DNA from: Spirometra erinaceieuropaei
Taxonomy: Eukaryota > Platyhelminthes > Cestoda > Diphyllobothriidea > Diphyllobothriidae
Direction: 5' to 3'
NCBI GenBank assembly: GCA_902702965.1
Contig: CACRXP010000029.1
Coordinates: 214,099 to 278,098, forward strand
Length of the DNA stretch: 64,000 nt
Every line of letters starts with the position of its first letter. Position 1 is the first letter of the stretch. Below the pieces are notes generated by a model. The model made no database searches. It was given only the letters and a program-made list of their open reading frames with translations, and was not told the DNA's origin. Shown here piece after piece: positions 22,284 through 33,369 of the stretch. Both the position numbers and the translations under genes were made by a program.

Positions 22284-23425
22284 GACAATAGAAGCGACGG
22301 GGCGAGTCCCAGGAGACAGTTGTGAAGGAGACACGATCGCTGGAACAAGAGTTTTATTCGCCCGACGTTTCTGCTTTCTGCTCGAACCCATCATCAGAGA
22401 CAGACGCAGATACGGGTAGTTCATGCACAAGGAGCTGCAGTCGCCATGATATCACATACCTACAAAAATTCCCGGCTTCCTCCTTCATAAGGTATTTTTA
22501 CGGTGATGGCTGTTCGATTGCAGACATTCACGTCTTTCATTGTCGCGGTTTAATCATGCATGTTGGATGTTTGTGTGATGGCTGGTCGACCATCTGACCC
22601 ACCGACCCTGGCGTTGGGAACAGTGTTCGCCTGTGTGCAACCCTAACTCAAAGTGGAGTGAGAAATTCTCACCGTGCACCCCTCGCTTGGCTCACTACTC
22701 TGTCTAGGCGAAGTATCATCACCGAATATGGAAGAGGAAGGGCATAGCACATGTTAACACACTGGGAGCCAGCGAGCAATGACTCAAGCAGCTCGCAGCT
22801 CACGCGGTTGTCACCTCTAGCGAGACTTTGGCCTCGTCAGACTTGGCCGGATCTCGTCGAATAAGCAGCAACTGCGCATCGCTACCGCGTGTTCGGCCAT
22901 TCTCGTTCGGAGCTGTCTTCCGGTATCTCAAACGTGGTTGCTTTGTCCGCAACTGCACCAGATCCACTAAACGACTCCTGACGTTTCTTATCGTGACAGT
23001 GTGTCTTCCGGTTTCATCATCTGACGCCTGATGATTATCTCCGGTCTGTGTACAACTCCAATCCCAAGTGGTGTGAGAAGGCGGCCAACATCTTCCGAAA
23101 CGTTCTTGACGTGCGTATGTGCTTTACAAAATTTGGAATTCGTGCGACTTGGCCTTTCGTCTAGTTTGGGTATGCACCGGTTGACGAAGTCGCGGTTAGA
23201 CATTTGGCTATGAACACCCGTCGAATGCAGGGTAGTTCGGCGATCTTGTCTTCCCGCTCACTGTAAGGCGTTTCTAATCACCGATAGAGCTCACTTATGG
23301 CGACTTAACCCCATAGATACCGTAGCTCCTTATTTATGAATTACCCATAACTGCTGTTGCCTCTGATGATGGGCTTCAGCAGGCGAATAAAACTCTTGTT
23401 TCAGCAATCGTGCTCTCTTCTTCAC
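22284..23425 (-). mobile_element. Penelope-like foldback unit, family A
   Basis: The left end carries TTGACAATAGAAGCGA and a tail with a hammerhead at 22356-22404. On the minus strand follow two overlapping pieces of the PLE C-terminal region: 22620-23030 with GIY-YIG, and 23040-23280 with the ALPYVKNVSE-like linker and DERP block. At the right, 23355-23425 is an inverted, decayed tail (CTCTGATGATGGGCTTC, then AATAAA). Many stops and frameshifts; no duplication of the target was found. Confidence 0.8.
22356..22404 (-). ncRNA. Hammerhead ribozyme, core intact but stem II weakened
   Basis: CTGATGA (22391-22397) and GAAACGTC (22364-22371) are present on the minus strand. The 3' side of stem II has changed from GAATCC to GAAAGCA, leaving only part of the stem paired. 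Activity is doubtful. Confidence 0.65.
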
Positions 23426-23429
23426 CTCA

Positions 23430-25805
23430 GAGGTGAGTTAACACAATAAGATTTAAAGACAATCGGCTAAACTCTAAAACATTGCCCATCAACTTATTCG
23501 TTTTTTTAGTGTTGCCAAATAATCCTTCGTGCATTTCCATCTTAAGTATTATCATTTCCGCGGAACATAATCCGATTATATTTTATTGCACTTTACTTAA
23601 TGCGCGACACCAAATTGTCAGGATAGACGATTTGTTTGGGGATTTTAGAATGATGTGAAGAACAGCGGCCTCGCATTCAGCTAACCCGACAGCATTGAGA
23701 TTCCACACATTAAATTATATCTGGTATTCCACAGAGGTGTACGCACCCTGCTTGCATTTTAATCGCGTTTTCTATGGGGCCACCTGGTTATTTAGCAATA
23801 TGCATATGCCAGGTGGAAGCGGTATTAGTATGTTCCGAATCCTACGGCTGCTTCGGTTTTCCACGCAAATTTTGCGTCAGCCATTGGGAGGAGGTGAGCG
23901 TCTATGTCTGTTATAGGAAAAGGGATTACTGCTGCGTGCCAGAAGATCGTTGCCGGCTATCTCGAAACGGCTGCGAGTTTCCAGTAACATAAAACTCTCA
24001 TCAGTAGGTTTAGGTCCACTTCTAGCGACTTTAACAAAACTCTTACTTATAAAAGTGCCATATTGTATCACACGGAGGCATGGAAAAAGGGAATGGATAA
24101 TGTACTGCAGTCACACGGATAAGGATATGGAATATCGATTGAACGACAATATCGATCTGGCGTGCACACGGTCAGCGTAAAAGTGCCCTCCACGTGGCCG
24201 TGTACATAACCCACTTAAACAAGGCCAATATTCAGCTTAGAGAAGAATGAATTTCTTTCGATTCTAATCGTCCGGAAATTTATTATATAGAGCACACAGC
24301 ATATATTTAACTATAAGGAAATAAAATTTGCTTGTTATAAGGCACTGTCACTTCATTACTAGGAACAATATTTCCTTGACCTAGTCCCGGGTAGAGACGG
24401 ACATGTTTTGCAAGGGTAGTTTTTCTGCATCAAGGAAGCTTGGCCTTCAGTTTTAGGACCTGAATCGATGACCTCGGGTCTGAAGAGTATTTGGTCACTA
24501 GGAGCTACTCTCGCAGCTTATGCGCTAAGGCACTCAGGATACATAGCAGCAATAATTTGTGACCGTATCTTGCAAATATCATCCAAGCTGCCCTGGTCGG
24601 CCCAAAGAGAAAACGGTTTTTAGACGTTCAATCTTATACTGAAACTAATTCTTCTCTGTCAGCCATCTGACCTTTTTGCATGACTTAGAGAGAGCGAGCG
24701 CCCTGAATTTACCATGTGTTCGTCGCGAACTTGATATTGTCAGAGCAAGACCAGTATTATAATAATATTGAGAATCACAATATGACCGGTTAACATGAGT
24801 ATTTATAGGTAGCTCTTTTGGGGGCTGGTTTATAATGGCGAAGTCTAGCATGATGGGTTTTAGGTTTTCGAACTTATACAAATAAATCTGCTTCAGCGGA
24901 TGTAATATATGCCTAACCGAGGCGTAAATATCGCCTGCAATGAAAGGCGCACGATAGCAGGATCCATTTAATGATTAGTGAGTCTCTGCGAACATGCCTT
25001 ACGAAGGCTTTATCCACAGATAAAGTTGGGGGCATGCTTCACAAAAACACGTGAATATTCAGAAGAGCATTTGGCGAGCTTACGCGTGCTTTCGATAAAT
25101 TCTCATCGGACGAGGTACAAACTGAACGTGTGAGTGATAAGTGCAATCGATTATGGTTCGTCCTTTCATACAAACGGGGTATGTGGATAGAGTGGGGGAG
25201 GGGGAGGGGAGAGGAGAGGAGACAGTCATTGACAGCGAGGGTAAGGTGGAGCCGTGTCACAAGGGGAGGGGGTGAAGGGGGCCGTAGAGGCCTCCCTACG
25301 GTTAACCGATCATGACCCACGGTAGACGCAGAGCGTTCAAGAGGTTCTTCTGCGCGTATGGAACCGGCCTCGTTCCCATATAAATAAATGTACAGGCCCG
25401 ATGTGAATTAATCGAAGGCACACGTGAATATGTTAAGCAGTAGTTTCCACTCTTCACGAATAGGGATGACGGTCTGCCTTTGAAACGTAACTCACAAGGA
25501 CTAAAATTGCCTGCATTGATAAACTTCTTTGCTCACTTCGGTCCACTTTCTCCAAGTATGTGGCTTGACCTTCGAGTGGCATTCACCGGTATACTTGACG
25601 GACAAACTAATTTCTATCTGCTAGTAAAACGGTGCCAGAACTTCCTTGGAGTTTCTTTCTACTACTTTTACCTGCATGTCCGCCATTGTCGGCCTCGTTT
25701 ACGCGCAGAAACCAGTTGGTCTATGCATGCAGGCAGGCAAAAGTTGCCGTTCTACGATTAATTGGACTCATTAAATTCTGGAAATTTATTCCTATTCCTT
25801 AAACA
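23430..25805. other. No recognised gene
   Basis: Several short frames on both strands, none recognised. At about 24848-24890 an ATGATGGGTTTTAGG..CAAATAAAT stretch loosely resembles a PLE tail but lacks the ribozyme core. A purine-rich GGGGAGGGGA tract lies at 25194-25220. Confidence 0.4.
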
Positions 25806-25809
25806 GGCA

Positions 25810-26035
25810 AGGGTATGGTTTAAGGTCGGGATTACTTACTCCGGGAAACAAATGTGCTAAAAGAAAATAACTTGCGATATTTATTCGTATGTTTCAGAGA
25901 AAGAAATAAAAACGCCTCGCGGCGGCCTTTGCTTGAGGGTGGTTAAGATGCCTTAAGGTAGTCATCGAAGTAAAAATACGACAATGCAATACCTTTTTGG
26001 AAGTGCCTGCAAAGGGGCATTAAATTCGTTTGCTA
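25810..26035. repeat. Dispersed repeat, copy 1 (empty site for the PLE at 56985)
   Basis: Similar to 56809-56984 joined to 57671-57740. Here CGACAATGCAATACCTTTTT is continuous, while in the other copy a PLE unit interrupts it at the same position. Confidence 0.85.
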
Positions 26036-26116
26036 TCATCATCATCATCTTCATCGTCCTCCTCCTCCTCCTCCTCCTCCTCCTCCTCCTCATCATCATC
26101 ATCATCATCATCATCT
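26036..26116. repeat. (ATC)n/(CTC)n microsatellite
   Basis: ATC, then CTC, then ATC trinucleotide runs. Frames giving poly-Asp, poly-Glu, poly-Met or poly-Ile on either strand are artefacts of this repeat. Confidence 0.95.
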
Positions 26117-26219
26117 TTGAAGCATTTTTTCCCGGGTATGAATTGAAAGGAAGCATGTACAGCAGAATTTATTGGGGCCAATAAATTTCGTGACGGCTTT
26201 TCAACTGCAGCCCGTCTCT

Positions 26220-26855
26220 GCATAACATAGGTAACGAATGAAAGCGCACAGCAGTATGAATTTGTACAGAATGGCAGTGCATAAGAGCAAGGTCAAAATT
26301 CAAAACAATCAATAATCAGATAGGACGTCCACATAAGCATCAAAAAGGAAAAAGGGGAGACGAAATTAACCGGGCAAAGGATGCCTTGCCAATGCACGCC
26401 ACCCCCAATTGTGTGTATGAATTCACATGCACTTGCGGATGCAAGTACATTGGGCGAACGCAAAGGCAATTGGCGACCAGGGCCGCTGAACATTTGCCTG
26501 TTAGATAGCGGTCATGTTGTCGACCCTAAAGCATCCTTTCGAGTACTTGTCCGAGCACGTACAACTCGAACCTTGCGTTATTTGGAAGCAGCCTACATAC
26601 GGAGAGAGAAACCAGACCTGTGCAAGCAGTTAGATCACGTGATCAATCTGCAATTGCCCTGGTAATCTCACGCCTCTATTTTCCCCTGATTGTGATTTGT
26701 TGATAACATTTCGTATCCCCTTTTTCCTGTTTGATGCTTATGTGGGCGTCTTATCTGATTATTGATTGTTTCGAACTTTGACCTTGCTCTTATGCACTAC
26801 CATTCTGTACAAATTCATACTGCTGTGCGCTTTCATTCGTTACCTATGTTATGCA
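26220..26855 (+). mobile_element. Penelope-like element, family D: GIY-YIG relic between inverted arms
   Basis: Arms of about 147 bp (26220-26367 and 26708-26855) are inverted copies, with blocks such as GTAACGAATGAAAGCGCACA. Between them the + strand reads CVYEFTCTCGCKYIGRTQRQ and then LATRAAEHLP, the core of a PLE GIY-YIG endonuclease with its paired cysteines and the YIG..R..L pattern. Stops follow; the downstream piece reads in another frame. No hammerhead was recognised in the arms. Confidence 0.78.
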
Positions 26856-26884
26856 TCAGTAAGGTAGCATTGATCGGACATGCT

Positions 26885-27060
26885 TGTAGGTGACCTTGAG
26901 CCAAATTCCAGGAGGGCTGGGTTAGGGTTGGAGTCAATGTTCAAGTAATGGGGGGGGGGAGTTAAAATTTAAGGTCCAGACCAGGACTGAAGATAGAATC
27001 AGGTGTAAAGTGACGACACGGGAGAAGGGGCCCCGCCTCGCGGGGGCACTTTCTCCTGCG
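26885..27060. other. G-rich, weakly TTAGGG-like spacer
   Basis: GGGTTAGGGTTGGAG near 26920 and a G run near 26950 recall the TTAGGG-type elements, but no inverted termini are visible. Confidence 0.35.
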
Positions 27061-27900
27061 TCTGCCCAAAACGTTTCAAAAACAAAAGGGCAGGCGCTTT
27101 AAGGACCACCGTGGCTGGGTGACACAAGAAGTTATATAGATTCGTCAAAAAAGTGGAAAACAGAGGGGTGTCAAAACTATGCCGAGCTCCTATTAGTGTT
27201 TAATGAAGACAGCATCCATTCACTAGGTGCAAAACGCATGAAACGTGATGAGCAAAACAAGTGGATTTAAACACTGTTTGTTTTGGATCATAGGAAAACT
27301 CGGGGTACTTAGGGAATTTTCCCAAGCCGACCCATCTTTGGGGTCCTTTGCGCGAAGAAGAAGAAGAAGAATAACGCGATCTTTTATTAGTAACCGGCTG
27401 CACCCGGCCACGCGTTGCTGTGGCTCAAGTTGCGACAGAGGCCGCCGGCCGAGGCGGGGGGGGGGAGGGGTGGTGTTGACTGCATGCAGTCACGCCCGAG
27501 AATCTCGGAGGCGACGGGGACAGCAAGTTCAAGTGGCGTCCAAGAGTTGCATGGGGGTTTGCCTATCGGCCCATATTGCATCGGCCCAGGGGGGTAGGGC
27601 AAGTGTCTACAGGAGGGGGGGGGCATGGGGTGGGGGCGGCCGAGCGGATGTCGGTCAAGTGGCCGCAGGCCAGCGCGTCTGGAACTTCCCTCCCCCCCTC
27701 ACCTTCTTTTGCGCCCAGCAGAGGGAGTTGTTATGCGAGAAAAAAAGCATGTTTTTTGCTCGTCACCACGCTTGTTTGCTTAGGGAAGTTAAAGGATCTG
27801 CGTGCGCCTACTCGAGCGGCTGTATGGGCCCGACAACAGGAACAGCCTGTTGATGGAGGCGTAGGGGGTGGTGTCCAGGTAGCAGTTGGAAAGCAGAACA
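27061..27900. other. GC-rich stretch without a supported gene
   Basis: A 202-codon + frame (27245-27853) crosses a GAA repeat and G runs and is Arg/Gly-rich. It overlaps equally open frames on the other strand. Composition, not coding, best explains it. Confidence 0.45.
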
Positions 27901-27904
27901 CGCG

Positions 27905-27995
27905 ATCTCTGGAATGAGAGATTTATCTACCCATCGTTTCGGATACGCACTTGAACCTATAATTATGACCCTTATCTGATTGTTGTTTAGATAAT
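27905..27995 (-). mobile_element. Decayed PLE tail
   Basis: CGCGATCTCTGGAATGAGAG, ATCGTTTCGGAT and ACTTGAACC keep the order of a PLE family A tail, but both ribozyme boxes are broken. Confidence 0.6.
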
Positions 27996-27999
27996 GCAT

Positions 28000-28930
28000 T
28001 GGAGTAGGGTATCCGTAACGTAAAACAGGTAAAATTCCGGTTTCACCGATCGCTTGGCCTTCTTTCTAACAGAAAAATTTCGGTTCGGCGAAGTGAACAT
28101 CACGCATTAATGGATTATCCGCGCTGCGTTTTTGCGCGCGCATATCTGCGTTGGCAGTCCCTAATGGTAGTCAAGACTGAGATCAGGCGGAAGAGAGCAG
28201 AATTGGAGTCGAACAACCCTCTCTCTCTCTCGCAATCCATCCGCGCATTTCTCAACAGCCCACCCACCATATTTTGGCCGAACCTGGTCTGGTATGCTGA
28301 GTTCTGCCCTAAAAATGAAACGTTAAAAAGAAAACGAAATGAAACTTCCATTTATGGGCAACGAAAGGTAGTTGAAAAGAGAGGGACGGAATAGATGGAG
28401 CGCGAATTGAGTTGATCCGACGCTTCAAATTTACACTCTAGGACAGCATCGGGTACAGCAGCAGAGGAATATGCCGAAGAGCTGGAGACAGCATTTATAG
28501 CATGCGGTTATTAGGCAAAGGCACCTGGAGCAACTTGAATTTGGAGTTGTACACAGACTGATGAGGCAACGACTGTTGAGAACAGAAGACAAGCTCTAAT
28601 GACAAGATGGGCCAGTATCCATTTAATGATCCGTGGCAGTTGCTAGCATATCGAGTGCGATAGGGAAGCAGAAAGGTTAGCGTAGACGCGGATGGCTGAA
28701 CACGCATCACTGGCAGGAAGGGATGACATTATTTCGCGACGCTTGCAGTTCGCGCGAAGAGACTCGGCAACACCTTTAAGTCGGACGAAGCCGAAATGCT
28801 TAGTCGTTATGCACACTACAACCGTTGTGAATTGCTTGGGTTATGGTACCCCGCTCTTCAGTTAATCAAAAAGCTCAGAGATCCCTGTCGTTCTTATTCT
28901 GAGTTAAGACTTTGCTCTGGCATGGTAATA
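28000..28930. other. No recognised gene
   Basis: Two overlapping frames at 28110-28394 on opposite strands, neither recognised. No RNA or repeat seen. Confidence 0.4.
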
Positions 28931-28935
28931 AGCTA

Positions 28936-29927
28936 AAGTAGGTGTGCTAATTCATGACCCATTAGCTGAAATTCTGAAAAGCGTTTTTGAATCGAAAAGA
29001 TTACTTAAGTGGGATTGTAGTATTAACAACCATGCAGCATAACCCCATAGTAATTAGGTTACTCCAGGATGTCAGCTTTTGAAAGAACTTCTATTTGGCC
29101 GCCTGAAAAAAATACACTCGGCAAAAAGGGCTACTTGAGTAGCATGACATTTTCTAATTGATTTTCGATGATCTTATGAATTCAATCATATTTCATGGAA
29201 AAAGGCCCAAAACGTTCATTGTGTTGCTCACTGGGCAAAAAATTACGTTTTCTTAGAATTCTATACTTAAAGGATGGGTATGATTCAGTCTTTAAAAGAT
29301 TTCAATTATGAGGTCTTTTTAAACCGTGAAGTACGAGTCCATAAAACGTCGTGTGTCTGCATTTCGTAATGTCGATTGTAAAGTTTACAATATGGTTCAA
29401 ATCTATTGATAGATTTTATAACCCGCTATACGAGCTCCTTTTAAGTACGTAGAGAAATGTGTGATTTTCCCTACTCGGAGAATATAAGGCTTGTAGACTG
29501 GAAACCCGGAATGCAGGTGTAACAGCATTTCGGGTGTAAAATTATTCGGGAATTAGAAAAGTTTTTTTAAAACCAAATAATGCCCCTCTTTCAAGTACAA
29601 CATTGTAATAAAACATGCTTCTCCGCCCGATGAACAGAAGAATGAATATTCTTGTGCATTTTTTCCATGAAATATAGTTGACTTCATAAGGGCATCGAAA
29701 ATCAACTATACAATGTCCTGCCATTTTGTAGTCCTTTTTGCCTAGCTTAGTTTTTTTCAGACGGGCAAATAGAAGTTCATGCAAAAGCCTGCATCCTGGA
29801 GTGACCGAATTGTTATTGGATTATGCTGCATTGTGGTTAATATTACAATCCTGCTTAAGTAATCTTTCCGATTCGAAAACGCATTTCAGAATTTCGGTTA
29901 GACTTTCATGAGTTAGCACACCTACTG
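28936..29927. mobile_element. Tc1/mariner-type foldback MITE, family 1
   Basis: A 992 bp copy between TA dinucleotides (28934-28935, 29928-29929). The left end is AAGTAGGTGTGCTAATTCAT (first base changed from C); the right end is intact. Arms are long inverted copies, as in 3122 and 16041. Confidence 0.92.
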
Positions 29928-29929
29928 TA

Positions 29930-30625
29930 TGTTTTGAGCGTATAAGTGAACACTGTTTCCAATGCTGTTATTAATGACCATACATCGTGGGACATGTAGA
30001 GGAAATGTGGACTTAGAAACTACAAACAGTAATATATGCAGGAAAAACTAACTCCGAATGGGGGAATTGTGTTTACCAACAAAAAAGAATGTACAGATTG
30101 AAAGAACCAGAAAAGGAATGTTCTAGACTCACGTAAAGTAGAATCCTATCAAGTAGAGAGATAGTGTCCCGATGAGGAACTGGTTGAAGGGAGGCTCTAG
30201 GTTCCGCGATGATACGTTGAAGTCGGCTTTGAGGAGGAAGTCTCCGTCAGCACGGACGAATTGTTAAGAATATTGAGAGGTGACAAGCGCACGCCAAGAA
30301 ATAACGACGTCAAACACACTCGAAACCAGAACACATGTTGACCGCCGTAGCGTAGTTAATGTGTGTTTTCGTTTAGTCAAACAAATGTACAGGCAGGTCA
30401 GGTGTACAAGAAAATGTAGTGAAACAAATCAAAAGTGTACAAAAGCCTACAGACATTGTCGCGCCAATCATAATAATCGTGATGCCAACCATTAATAGAT
30501 TATCGCACAAAGGGTGGCGTTAAAGATTAGTGAGGCAACTGCTGAGTATATTACAACGTATGGGGTTGCGTTGCAGCTGCATTCCATCAATAAAGCGTCC
30601 TACACATACGCCCTCTCCATTTTGC
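29930..30625. other. No recognised gene
   Basis: Short frames only; nothing supportable. Confidence 0.4.
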
Positions 30626-30627
30626 TC

Positions 30628-30705
30628 CCGTTTCTGTTGATGGGTCCCAGTGTGAATCGCAGACTTCAGGCGAATAATATTCGTGTTCCAGCGATCAGAG
30701 TTCCT
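30628..30705 (+). mobile_element. Decayed PLE tail
   Basis: TTGATGGGTCCCAGTGTGAATC, then CTTCAGGCGAATAAT and GTTCCAGCGATCA, follow the order of a PLE family A tail. The ribozyme core is lost. Confidence 0.65.
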
Positions 30706-30879
30706 TCATCTCACCTGCTTCTCAAGACTCACTTTTTCGGTTGCTGCTGCGGGAAACTTTCTCGTAGTTTCCTCTGATCCCTTTAAAATAATAGTGAAAA
30801 AATTCTTTTTTTCCTGCTACATGAGTATTAGAATCCTTTTTTATCTCGTGAACTAAAAAGAGCAGTTTATTCACTAGCC

Positions 30880-31400
30880 TGGATTTGAGTTGACTCCAGA
30901 TTTTTGTTTCTGAAAGAGATCTTCTTGTAATATTGTAGTTAGCTTTGTATTGATCGGTGAAGGAAGATTAGACGATCTTATGTAGAATGAACTCCCTATC
31001 AGAATATACGGTAATAATAACAAATTAAAATTTCCGCTTTGCGTAACCGTTATGTTTAGACGGCCACCGTTTGCTAAAATTGCAAATGATGCATTCGGCT
31101 CCGAAGGTGTGCGAAAGTCGGAAGGTGCTCCTATTAATAACTTACATCGAGCCGTTTGTTTCTGCAAGCAGTCATTAACGCCGAAGCAACTTACAGTAGT
31201 TCTGTTTTAATCAAAGAAAATTCTGCACAATGCGCAGCAAACCATTTACACGGAAGATAAAATCAGTCCAACGCATAATTACTGCATTTATTCAAACAGC
31301 GTACATATATCGATGGTGGCTGTATGCTCGAGTTTTTCTTACCAGTGCATCTCAGGCATTGATAATAGGTCTGTTCCCACGTCTGCAATGAGAAGCAAAA
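30880..31400. repeat. Duplicated flank of the tRNA (partner about 31985-32290)
   Basis: Blocks such as TGCAAGCAGTCATTAACGCC, GAAGCAACT and GTTTTAATCAAA recur, diverged, at about 32195-32255, and parts further upstream also match. It indicates an old segmental duplication that includes the tRNA region. Confidence 0.6.
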
Positions 31401-31403
31401 CTG

Positions 31404-31477
31404 TGCCCCGGGAGAGGCTCGAACTCTCGACCTCCGCATTATAAGTACGGCGCTCTATCCGACTAAGCTACCGGGGC
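31404..31477 (-). tRNA. tRNA-Ile (anticodon TAT)
   Basis: A 74 nt cloverleaf on the minus strand. The acceptor stem GCCCCGG/CCGGGGC pairs fully, with discriminator A. The D arm is GCTT/GAGC with GG in the loop. The anticodon stem is CCGTA/TGCGG with loop CTTATAA, giving anticodon TAT. The variable loop is 5 nt and the T arm is GAGAG/CTCTC with loop TTCGAGC. A TTTT Pol III terminator follows within a few bases (31397-31400 on the complement). There is no intron. It would decode AUA. Confidence 0.92.
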
Positions 31478-31740
31478 ACGACACTGTCGCTCTCACAATT
31501 GACACCTGAAATACAAAAAACCACAATGCACGTGTCGGCGCTTAAGGTTGAGCTGTGAGTCATGCAACATTGTATACTGCTGTCTACTGGCAGTTTGTGA
31601 ACATTGTGCGATTAGCCCGCGGAAGCTAGCGGATTTCGGACCGAGTGTGAAGAAGTTTGTCCCGAAGGAATTATTCAAGTAAGCAGACTAGTTGCCAAGG
31701 TGATTAAAAAGCTGAAATTTCAAAACTGGGGTATCTGCCA
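31478..31740. repeat. Upstream flank of the tRNA, duplicated at 31787-31960
   Basis: CACGTGTC, a GAGTCA.GCA block, GCGATTAGCC-like and GCGGATTTCGG blocks recur in order to the right of the tRNA half copy, showing that tRNA and flank were duplicated together. Confidence 0.65.
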
Positions 31741-31756
31741 GAAAGTTTATGGGAAG

Positions 31757-31786
31757 CGGCGCTTTATCCGACTAAGCTACCGCGGC
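31757..31786 (-). pseudogene. tRNA-Ile half copy
   Basis: The 5' part of the tRNA (GCCGCGGTAGCTTAGTCGG then ATAAAGCGCCG) is recognisable up to the start of the anticodon arm, then similarity ends. Three substitutions relative to the intact gene. Not functional. Confidence 0.8.
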
Positions 31787-32424
31787 ACGGCGCGACACCC
31801 ACTTCATGTGCAAGAAATCCGCGTAGCACGTGTCTAGGGTCTTGGCTGGGCCGTTAGAAGGGTGAGTCAGGCAGCATTTTTACATTACCGACGCTTGTCG
31901 GCAACCCATAAATGCTGCGTAGTTAGCCTGCTCTAGCTGATGGATTTCGGTCAAGATATTTTCATCAGCTTTACGAGTGACCCTATGAAGCTTCATACTG
32001 GAGGATTTACTCTAAGTTAACGCGTCGTCTTCTGAGGAGACTGTTTGTTAAACGTTTACATGATGTCATCTGCCACGAAGGTGTATCAAAGCCGGAGAGA
32101 ACTTCTGTTGATAAGTATTTTAACGCTGACTGTTGAAAGCTGATTTTAAACCCATAACCGGTCTTACTACATGCGTCCCCAAGTGCTTTGCTCCTGCAAA
32201 CGGTCATAAACCTCGAAGCAACTGATAATATCTTCGTTTTAGTCAAACACATTTGAGAGTGATGCACACAAAACCTCATGCACAATTCTTACATTTGTTC
32301 AGCTAATTTATGTAGTCCAAAGACGTCTATACCCAAGCTTTTTTCTAATGCTTTACTGGAAGCGCATCCATGCGCTGTTTGTCGTCATTTCTATTTCTGA
32401 AGGTGAGGATGCAATCGTCTAAAC

Positions 32425-32660
32425 AATAGGTTTATTCGCCCGGAGTTTCGTACTTGGACTCTAAACCATCATCAGACGCAGAATCAGACAAGAGCGATAA
32501 AAGCGTAGGGACTGCATTATTTATAGTGCGCATTTGTCTTAAAAGCACTCGACTGCCTTCAATAGCAGCTGCCGCAGTCATGGCCAGGAAGAATATACTT
32601 TTTGTTCTGGCGATCACATCTTCTTCGAACTTCTTCATCGAACCCATCTCTCTGCCTGTG
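32425..32660 (-). mobile_element. Decayed PLE foldback remnant
   Basis: The left tail (GTTTATTCGCCCGGAGTTTCG, then CCATCATCAGAC) is on the minus strand. At 32608-32640 TTTTGTTCTGGCGATCAC and CTTCTTC is an inverted PLE end. The interval between is about 130 bp. The ribozyme core is broken. Confidence 0.6.
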
Positions 32661-32664
32661 TGAA

Positions 32665-33355
32665 CACTTTCGCATTTGTTCACTAGTTTCATTGTTTAAT
32701 TGCTTTCCTGCTCCATTCTTCGCTTTTAATGGCATATGTTAACTGAAGTTACACACCGGCAATATGTCCTTGTTTGCGCTTCAGACTTTATAAAAGCACT
32801 TTCATATTTGTGCATTGCTTACTGGGAGTTTATCTACATTTGCACGCTTTTCAAGGGTTGCCGAGTACTTAGGATTTCAAAGAGATAAATGCTCTCATAT
32901 GATTGGCTTTACACGTTCCTTACCTTTTACGTAGGGCATTCGAATTAAGTGTAGCTCATTCTCTTGGGAGACAATTCAACTCTTGTTAATCCAGTCCGGT
33001 GACCAACTACCATCTTAGGACATTTTGGCGGTCATATGCCACACGAATTGCCTGTAAGGATAAAAAGTCAAAAAACGTGATTGTGAGCTGGAAGTGAGGT
33101 GGTATGATATGTGCTGCTACGTCACCTCTTAACTCCATAAGGTTATTAATTTGCCTGTAATAGCGCACGGGTGACAGACAGAGGGAACAGGAATCACAAC
33201 GGCCTGCGAGAAACTAAAAGGCTATACATTTAATGGCATCTCAGCCAACCGTGGGGTTGATCTCCCATAGGCCTACGAGGGCCATAGTTACCACTTAGGT
33301 GAGAAAGGAGAGACAGTCGAAATGCAATCAAGAAAACCAATCAGAGTCGAGCATG
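32665..33355. other. No recognised gene
   Basis: Nothing supportable. Confidence 0.4.
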
Positions 33356-33369
33356 GAGACCTAATTAGC

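Noticed and set aside
21456..22430. 324-codon minus-strand frame
   Set aside because: It runs from a PLE tail across unique sequence into the SINE complex, so no single protein is plausible.
25962..26223. Poly-Asp/Glu and poly-Met/Arg frames
   Set aside because: Products of the ATC/CTC microsatellite.
27245..27853. 202-codon Arg/Gly-rich frame
   Set aside because: Driven by a GAA repeat and G runs in a GC-rich stretch; opposing frames are equally open and no domain is recognisable.
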